Shown piece by piece: positions 56,469 to 64,000 of a stretch of DNA of 64,000 nucleotides (positions within the stretch are counted from its first letter, which is position 1; each line of letters opens with the position of its first letter). Below the pieces are notes generated by a model. The model saw only the letters and a program-made list of their open reading frames with translations. It ran no database searches and was not told the origin of the DNA. Origin of the DNA: Hemerocallis citrina. Its lineage: Eukaryota > Streptophyta > Magnoliopsida > Asparagales > Asphodelaceae. A program made the translations under genes and the position numbers. Where the stretch lies: contig CM030366.1 of assembly GCA_017893485.1 (NCBI GenBank), positions 46,064,283-46,128,282 on the forward strand, in the 5' to 3' direction.

Positions 56469-57633
56469 CTGGCACAACTCCTTCAGCTGTCTCAGCATCT
56501 GCAGCAGTCAAGTTGAAAGTCTGACCTCTCATCGGAACAGCAGTCCTCTGACCGACAATCTGATGCTGGGGAGGAAGCGGTAGCCTAACTGGACCACGCG
56601 CTGGAACTGCCTGCTGGACAGGACCACGGACTGGAAGAGTTGCCCTATGCTGTGGACAATCCCGCAAGGTGTGTTTAGGAGCACCACAAGCAAAACAGCA
56701 GTAATTGGCCCGTCTGTAGTCCTTGCGCTCATGCCCGGCAAGTCAGCAAGTAAGCAGAAGAGTCAGGAGCTGCTCTAACTGGATGGGCGGAAACCGGCCT
56801 CCGAATAGGCCCACCAGAAGGCCTAGCAACAACAGCGAGAATAGTCCGCTGAGAAGGAGTCACCCCAACGTGAGCCTGCTCCTGAGCTTGGGCTGCCTCA
56901 AGAGCCTCAGCGTAAGTACGCAAGCAAAGAGAGACAAGATGCCTCTTGATGCCCTGCTCAAGCCCATTTGTGAATCTACTAGCCCTATCCTCTTTGGTTG
57001 CCACAAGAACGGTAGCAAAACGGCTAAGTCTAGTAAACTCAGCTGCGTACTCATCCACTGACCTGGAACCCTGTTGCAAGGAAGTCCATGTTACAACATT
57101 GCATGAACAATTATGTAACAAAATTCAAAATAGAATAATCACTTAACCTGTTTTAGGGCCAGAAATTGTTGTTCCATCTCAACTCGAGTACTACTGGGGA
57201 AGAATTTCTCTAGGAATCCCCGAGTAAAAGTAGCCGAAGCAATAGGCCACTCAAGATGCTCAGACTCGACCATCCACCAGATATGGGCCAGATCCACCAA
57301 CTGGATGGAAACCACGTCCACCCGATCAGCCTCGGCAACACGAGCCACTAACAACAAGCGCTCAGTCCGGATCAACCACTGTTCAGCCTCCAAAGGCATC
57401 TCAGTGCCGGAAAAATGGTCGGGATGCAGCCTCATAGAGTCTGTAACTGTCCCTGGACGAGGTGGAAGATTTGCCTGCACAGGCACAACAAGAGGCGGAA
57501 CCCGTGTAGCTTCAAGAGCAGCCAACACAAGATCACTGTGGTTTTGGTTCTGATTAATCAGCCGCTTAAGCGCAGTAGTGACAACCTCAATCGGATCAAC
57601 TTGAGACTGAGAAGTAGAATCTCTGCGAGCCAT
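56469..57633 (-). pseudogene. Tekay element 2 gag
   Basis: The start MARRDSTSQSQVDP (57633) is retained. Capsid blocks are EMPLEAEQWLIRTERLLL, VVSIQLVDLAHIWWMVE and FLEKFFPSSTRVEMEQQFL, ending FLALKQ at the intron 1 donor. After the intron come SRSVDEYAAEFTRLSRFA, AEALEAAQAQEQAHVG and, after a frame break near 56740, a proline-rich stretch to AETAEGVVP. The knuckle region (about 56650-56705) is in a shifted frame. It lacks the premature TAG seen in the first copy. Confidence 0.85.
57071..57147 (-). other. Intron 1 of Tekay element 2 gag (GT-AG)
   Basis: Minus-sense donor CAG/GTTAAG and acceptor TTGCAACAG/GGT. Its 77 bases are not a multiple of three; removing them joins FLALKQ to GSRSVDEY in frame. 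Confidence 0.75.
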
Positions 57634-57784
57634 AGTCTGCACAAAACCATAACAATTAGCATTCAGAATCAGAGTTAGTATACATTCATTTATGTATGCA
57701 TGGTTGGTGAAACGCTGAGCAGTTCCCAGTTCGAGCCAAGCTTGTCTAATATATTAGGCAACTAATAGATTAGCCAGATCTGGT

Positions 57785-57796
57785 GCTCTGATACCA
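57785..57796 (-). promoter_or_regulatory. Primer binding site of Tekay element 2
   Basis: The minus strand reads TGGTATCAGAGC, the perfect initiator-Met-tRNA complement, ten bases from the LTR. Confidence 0.9.
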
Positions 57797-57806
57797 CTAA
57801 AAATCC

Positions 57807-60800
57807 TGTCACGCCTCGCTTCCCAAAAAAAGAATACGAAATACGGATATGCGACAAAAGCTCAGCGAATGATTTTCATCATCCATAAGCTGTTCAAGAA
57901 TCTTTACAACATCTCACGAGATAATTCAGAGTCGGAAGCAACAGATACAACCAGGCATGCATAATTGAAACAAGATACCAACAGAAATTACTTGAAACCA
58001 AATATAATAATCTCAAATAATCAAATTCTGAACAAGTCAAATATCCTGGATCACATCGCCCAGATACAAGAAAAATATCCAAGTAATCAAGTACATCTTA
58101 TTCAAGTTCAAGCAACAATAATAATATAAATTATAAAGTAGAAAAATGCAGCGCTAATACATCATCTCGCCAATACCATCTGGCAGCTGACCATCCTGAT
58201 CTGCAATTTGTAAATTTGCAGGAGAAGGAAAAAGAAAACAAGTACCCGTCAATTGCAAGTTACAGACCACTTATAATGTAGGATACAAGTATATGGGGTA
58301 GGTAAATCTAAGTAACAAACCTAGCATGGTATAATCATGATAATAGGATATAAATCATAGCATGGCAAGATGAGCAAGTATAATAGTATGTGTCGAGTGT
58401 CAAGTAAACAAGTGTCATGTACCAAGTAACCAGTATCAAGAATCATGTTATCATGTAGCATGTATCATGTATCGAGTCTCATGTATCATGTCATCAAGTA
58501 TCAAGTAGGCATGTATCATGTTCAAGTGTCATATTTAAGTCTTGTAGTTATTACTATCTAGGTAGCACTTCATGCATCCCGGTTTTTACTACATGGTTGC
58601 TACAACAAACAATTTCGCTTTAGATTTTGTAGGGGACCATACAGGGCAGTGTACTCAGGGACAAGCTCAAAGTATCATGTAATCATGTATCATGTAAACA
58701 AGCTCCAGTGTCATGTGTGTACGTGTCATGTATATCGTGTCAAGCTCCACATGTAAACAAGCTCCAATAACCACTAGGTTCTTCCGAGTACACGTTTCTG
58801 CACTATCCACTACTAGATCATTCCCTTAACCCCTGCTTGGTTATTTATTATTATGGTGTCCAACAAGCATGGAAATGTACAAAAACATATCAATTATATC
58901 ATGTCATGATCATGTAACAAGTTCAGTTGCAAGATAAACATGTGCGTATGCAAGGTATCTCATAAAAAAATAAAATAAACAAATCTCAAGTTCAGGACAG
59001 CAAGACCATATTGTAGTAAAACAGTGATTCCCAGTATTACAAACATGCAAATATGAATCCGTCGAAACGTCTAAAAAGTAGACTTCCACCCGAATCCAGC
59101 GAGTATAAATAAGTCATATATTAATTCACAAAAACATATCTCAAAACTGATTTGAATACAGAAAATAGGTCCATCTAGAAATCAGGAAAACGAATTTAAG
59201 AGTAGGAAAACAACATGAAAACTCAGTAAATAAATCTACGAAAAATCTAGGGTATTCCCCTATATGTCCAGTATCTAATTCTGGGGTATTCCCCTATATG
59301 TCCACGAAAAATCTGGGTGATTGCCTGTGATTTCATTCATCAAAAATCGGAAAACATCAATAAATAGTAGTTTGGCAAATCTGGAAATCCCAACACTGCT
59401 GTACGAAAACCATAATATCTCCCAACCAGTGAAACGAAATCCAAATCCGCCAAAGTGAGATGAAAATAGATAAATTTTATTAACTTTCATACTTCACAAG
59501 AATTTTTCATACAGTAGAAGGAAATAGGGTGAAAATACGATTCATTACAGAACAACAAGCAAAACACAGCAAGTACAGTCTTTATAAACAAGCATGAAAC
59601 GACGTATAAAACTCATCAATAAAATCCACCAAAATTCTGGATAATCTCTAACTAGATAAAGAAATACTGACCAAAGTCTTGGATCAAAATAATATGCGTA
59701 GCACAGATATTAAAATGATTTAGTCATCAAAAACACCAAGAAACAAAATCTGGAAAAGATCGACACCTCTGTAGTAAAATAGTCATAACTCACACATACG
59801 AAAACGAAATCAAGAAAGGTCAGAGGGGTTTGAAAATAGACGAACTTCTCTAAAACTCGTGTTTTATATTGAAATTAAGTTACTGACTTCAAAACAGTCT
59901 AAAACAGCAAACAAAATAGATCCGTGACAAAAAACAGATTTTTTCCTTTAACGACAACTCAACATATATCATACAAAACTTGTTCAAAATATAACCAAAC
60001 ATGAAATCGAGTCTACCAAGTGTCCAAACATCATGAATTATGATATTTAGCATGCCCACACCAAGTATGTCATATGGGTCTCAACCAAATCACGAATTCT
60101 CACAAAAAAGTACCACATACATGATCGAATCAAGAATGAGTAAAACCTAAGTTAATTCATGTCCATATTGTGTCGTGAGGAAACTATGGTCAAGTTTTCA
60201 CAATAGAGACAAAACCCATCAAGAATAACACAAACAAGAGTCGTCTCTAGACCCAACTACACTATAGGTGGTATTTTTGACTTGTATCAAATATAGGAAT
60301 TGGAGTACAAGTTACTTGCCTTAACCGGAGATGAAGAACGACGAAAATCAAGAGTAACGAGACGGATTCCCGGGCAACGAACGAAAATCCACGAATAAGA
60401 GATCCACAAATTAAGAGCAACGAATCTACGAACAATCGCACGAACACACGACACGCTTCTCAAAGAAGGAGTAGAGAGAGACCACAAGAGAGATGGATGG
60501 ATGAGGAGAGGGATGGTGGTCGGCTGCGGCAAGTGGAAGGTCTGAAGAGGTGGGGTGTGCGGGTTGGAGTGCAGGCCGGGAGGAGGGGGGTGTGCTGGTT
60601 GGAGTGCAGGCCGGAGGGGGCTCGGCCTGGGGCAAGGGGCGTCGGGTGTGGGTATGGCGCAGCCAAGGGCGGCGCAAACCAAGGAGGGGAGGCCGGGGAT
60701 ATGTGATGGAGGCTAGAGTTAGGATTAGGGTTTAGGTAGAGGGGTTAGGTATATATATAAGGGGATTAGGGTTAATGGGTAATTGGGTTGTGGGTAATTA

Positions 60801-61186
60801 GGTGTAGTAGTAGGATTTGTTTAATGGGTGTTGATATGGATTAATTACATAGGATTAAACATAGGATTTGGTTTAATTTGGCTTTGGTAAATCTATTAGC
60901 AATCAAACAATATGATTGGGATTAGGTTAAGCAACCAACACCACCATAAGTACCCAAGAGCACAAAATAAAGAAGACAAGAACCAAATGAAAGAAGAACA
61001 ATAATAGACGAAGAACGAAACAAATAACGAACAAAAACCAACACAAGGAGCTCAAAATAAAATAAATGAGTATATATTGAAAACAACTCTAATATACAGT
61101 TCAGAGAAATACAAGAGAGAGTACAATAACAGAAAGAAAAGAAAAAAAATACACCAAAAAACACAAAATGAAAAACAGGGGTTACA
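57807..61186 (-). repeat. Tekay LTR shared by elements 2 and 3
   Basis: Edges TGTCACGCCTCGCTTCCC and CAGGGGTTACA. A primer site and gag lie on one side; chromodomain and a polypurine-type junction (minus AGGTGGGTAGGAT) lie on the other. It is therefore the 5' LTR of one element and the 3' LTR of the next. GC-rich zone 60480-60690; simple-repeat zones 58380-58530 and 58665-58760. Confidence 0.9.
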
Positions 61187-61278
61187 ATCCTACCCACCTA
61201 ACAAGAAGAATTTCGTCCTCGAAATTCAAAAAGAAGATACATAGGGTAACCCCAAAACAACCAAAGAACAAAACAAAA

Positions 61279-62681
61279 CTACCCAAACAAATGAGAAAAC
61301 TTCTGCTGAATCTCCCCCTCCTGCTCCCAAGTCGACTCACTAGGCGAGTAAGGATTCCAAGCAACAAGAACTAACCTGATGACCTTATTCTTAAGCATTT
61401 TTCCCTGCCGATCCGCAATAGCAACTGGCGGAAACTCACAAGTCAAGTCCTGCCTAACGGTTAACTCAGAATATTCGATCACGTGGCTCTCATATTGGAT
61501 ATACCTCCTGAGTTGTGAGACATGGAAAACATCATGCGCTCCTGATAAAGCTGGTGGCAATGCAAGACGATAGGACACCTTGCCTATCGCTCTAAAATCT
61601 CAAACGGTGCAATAAACCCAGGGCTAAGCTTGCCCCCACCACTGAACCGAATGACACTGGGCCACAGCAATACCTTAAGGAAAACATTGTCACCAACAAC
61701 AAACTCCAAAGCCCTCCGATGGACACCAGCCCATCGCTTCTACCGATCCTGAGCTGCCTGCAAATGCTTCCTGATCTGAACCACAACATCCACTGTCTTG
61801 GTGATCAACTCCGGACCCAACAACTTACTCTCACCAATGTCATCCCAGCACACTGGCGATCTGCACTTCCTCCCATAGAGTGTCTCGAACAGAGCAGCTT
61901 TAATACTGGCTTGAAAGCTGTTATTGTACGAGAACTCCACAAGATGCAAATGATCCTCCTAAGATCCACCAAACTGAAGCATACAGGACCTCAACATGTC
62001 CTCAAGAATCTGAATAGTCCGCTCTGACTGTCCATCAGTCTGAGGATGAAAAGCTGTACTTTACTTTAATTTAATCCCCAAACTGTTTTGAAGACTCTCC
62101 CAGAACTGAGATCTGAATCTTGTATCCCTGTCGGATACAATACTCACTGGAACTCCATGAAGTCTAACAATCTCTTGCATATACCTCTCAGCTAGAATCT
62201 TAGTAGACTGACCGACAAGAAAGGGAATGAAGTGAGCACTCTTCGTCAACCGGTCAATAATCACCCAAATGACATTATGACCATTAGGACTCCTCGGCAA
62301 AGCAGTCACAAAATCCATAGTGATATGTTCCCACTTCCACTCTGGAATAGGAAGCAGCTGAAGAAGTCCAGCAGTCCTCTGATGCTCTGCCTTAACCTGC
62401 TGGCAGATCAAGCACTGAAAAACAAATCGAGCCACAACCCTCTTCAAACCATGCCACCAGAAATGAAGCTTCAAATCTCGATACATCTTAGTACCGCCAG
62501 GATGGATAGAATACGAAGACTGATGAGCTTCTTCAAGTAACCTCTGACGAACTTCATCCTTAGGGACACACAACCGGGAACCAAAACGAAGCGAACCATC
62601 TGCATAAATAACCATGTCCGTTCTGGACCCAGACTCAACCTCAGCTCGAAAACCCTGCAACTGCGCATCACCAGCCTGCAC
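61279..62681 (-). pseudogene. Tekay element 3 integrase and chromodomain
   Basis: Zinc-binding region with AHQSSYSIHPGGTKMYRDL and QCLICQQVK, here with both His kept. Core with MDFVTALPRSPNGHNVIWVI, DRLTKSAHFIPF and IVSDRDTRFRSQFWES. Frame breaks follow near 62061, 61949 and 61740. The GPY and chromodomain end (61578-61279) has ALPPALSGAHDVFHVSQLRR and AWNPYSPSESTWEQEGEIQQ. Better preserved than the copy at 36699-38193, but still broken. Confidence 0.85.
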
Positions 62682-62773
62682 CTCTTTAATCTGATCAACA
62701 AGAGACGACTACAGCTGGAGAGCCCAACAACTGCGACCAGAACTTGGCAACACAACATCCAACTCCAACCTCC

Positions 62774-63889
62774 TCACCTGCTCAATGAGATCACTCTACT
62801 GAGTAAGAAACATAGTCTCCGGCTCAAAGCATCAGGCACCAAGTTTACTTTACCAGGATGGTATTGCAAATTGATATCATAATCGGCCATAAGCTCCAAC
62901 CAACGCCTTTGCCTCATGTTTAACTCCTTCTGGGTGAAGACATACTTGAGACTTTTTTGGTAGGTAAAGATCTCCACTCGGTCTCCCAGTAAATAATGTC
63001 TCCACAACTTCAAAGCATGAATCACTGCCGCTAACTCCAAGTCATGAGTCGAATAGTTTTTCTCATGCGGCCTTAACTGCCTCGATGCATACGCAATGAC
63101 TCGGCCCTTCTGCATCAAAACTGCTCCAAGACCCTTACCCGAAGCATCACAGTAAATTACAAATCCGTCTAAACCATCTGGAATAGTCAATACAGGCGCT
63201 GACGTCAATCTGTTCTTCAACTCAACAAAAGCCTCATTGCACTCATCAGACCAACAGAACTTCTGATCCTTCCCAGTCAACTTAGTCAACGATCCTGCTA
63301 TCTTCAAAAAATCTTGGACGAACTTCTGATAATAGTCAGCCAAACCAAGAAAACTCCTGACCTCCGAAACTGACTTGGGAATAGGCCAATCCTTAACAGC
63401 CTCAATCTTGGCCGGATCCACAGAAACACCCTCGCCTGAGATTATGTGCCCCAAGAATGAAACCCTGTCGAGCCAAAATTTGCACTTGCTAAGTTTCCCA
63501 TAGAGCTGATTCTCTCTCAAAGTCTGCAGAACCATTGTAAGATGCTCAGCATGATCTTCCCAATTCCGAGAGTATACCAAAATATCATCAATGAAGACCA
63601 CCACAAATCTATCCAAGAACTGAGAGAAAACCTGGTTCATAAGATTCATGAATACAGCCGACACGTTCGTAACTCAAAACGGCATCACAAGAAACTCATA
63701 GTGCCCATATCTAGTTCTAAATGCAGTCTTCTGTATATCTGTAGACTTCACCTTAACTTGGTGATACCCAGAACGAAGATCCAACTTCGAAAAATTAGCA
63801 GCCCCACTCAACTGATCAAACAAATCATCAATCCTGGGCAACGGATACCGGTTCTTCATAGTAACTCTCTTCAGTTCCCGATAATCCAT
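62774..63889 (-). pseudogene. Tekay element 3 reverse transcriptase and RNase H
   Basis: RT blocks are [43 protein letters not shown], a stop near 63673, then [19 protein letters not shown] with an intact IDD metal site and [13 protein letters not shown]. RNase H has [37 protein letters not shown] and a TYQKSLKYV variant where TDHRSLKYV is usual; this loses the catalytic Asp. PDALSRR closes the domain. The upstream part continues to the window end. Confidence 0.9.
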
Positions 63890-64000
63890 GCACAGTCACG
63901 ACTACCATCTTTCTTGTCGACAAAAAGGACCTAAGCACCCTAAGGCGAAACACTAGGTCCAATGAAATCCAAATCAAGCAACAGCTGAAACTGCACCTTA

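Larger units (their letters stand above)
56258..57806 (-). mobile_element. Tekay element 2, 5' internal part only
   Basis: Minus-strand sequence from the primer site (57785-57796) through gag to the protease active site. It is cut off right after the DSGATH codons at 56258. The 5' LTR is 57807-61186. Confidence 0.85.
61187..64000 (-). mobile_element. Tekay element 3, 3' internal part, cut by the window end
   Basis: Minus-strand pol region (RT, RNase H, integrase, chromodomain) whose 3' LTR is 57807-61186. Its gag, 5' LTR and flank lie beyond 64000. Confidence 0.85.

Noticed and set aside
60287..60706. Proline/glycine-rich frames on both strands
   Set aside because: They lie inside the GC-rich zone of a Tekay LTR; composition explains them.
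1..64000. tRNA, rRNA, CRISPR, organelle insertions
   Set aside because: Both strands were read by eye and nothing convincing was found; the tRNA-like matches are retroelement primer sites only.

Overview
The window is transposon-dense plant nuclear DNA, almost certainly from a flowering plant. Chromodomain (Tekay-type) Ty3/gypsy elements, Copia elements with initiator-Met-tRNA primer sites, CACTA ends, Helitrons ending in CTRR and a hAT MITE all point that way. I cannot name the species. There is no intact host gene. Every protein-like stretch is a transposon gene, a broken transposon gene or a short captured or relic piece of a host gene. No rRNA, tRNA, CRISPR or bacterial-style feature was seen.

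Layout. 1-1866: part of a minus-oriented LTR. 1867-3855: an alpha-tubulin fragment followed by the right end of a CACTA element. 3856-6691: intron-like DNA holding a hAT MITE with a perfect 8-bp duplication, a 101-bp LINE tail and a CHUP1-like exon relic. 6692-8480: two Helitrons end to end. 8500-9290: a fold-back element among AT microsatellites. 8995-20199: a decayed plant-mobile-domain (PMD) transposon gene, split by a minus-strand Copia-type element (10112-16810) that carries a broken gag and a 'putative plant transposon protein' ORF but no pol. 20200-31683: a CACTA-type unit holding a four-deep nest of Helitrons (21179-28526) and two correctly spliced SF3B4 exons (29011-29291).

31684-52935: a palindromic tandem array, then a plus-oriented Tekay-like LTR. 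That LTR is split by a complete 11.5-kb Tekay element (33277-44805, minus) and by a deleted Copia element (46926-51436, duplication GTTAC). The Copia element's right LTR is itself split by a solo LTR, and its right edge was later tandemly duplicated. 52938-56257: the 5' part of another LTR. 56258-64000: two Tekay elements sharing one central LTR (57807-61186).

Most notable. (1) Four nested Helitrons fall into two pairs by shared end variants, as if a Helitron-within-Helitron composite moved as a unit into a sister composite. (2) Two CACTA right ends of one family each lie next to a host gene fragment (alpha-tubulin, SF3B4). (3) The Tekay gag-pol contains two small intron-like interruptions conserved in two copies. 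(4) Clusters of a GGTCGACC-like motif recur in otherwise unrelated LTR families. (5) An LTR-internal-LTR-internal tandem arrangement is present. Proteins here encode retroelement capsid, protease, reverse transcriptase, RNase H and integrase functions, all apparently disabled.
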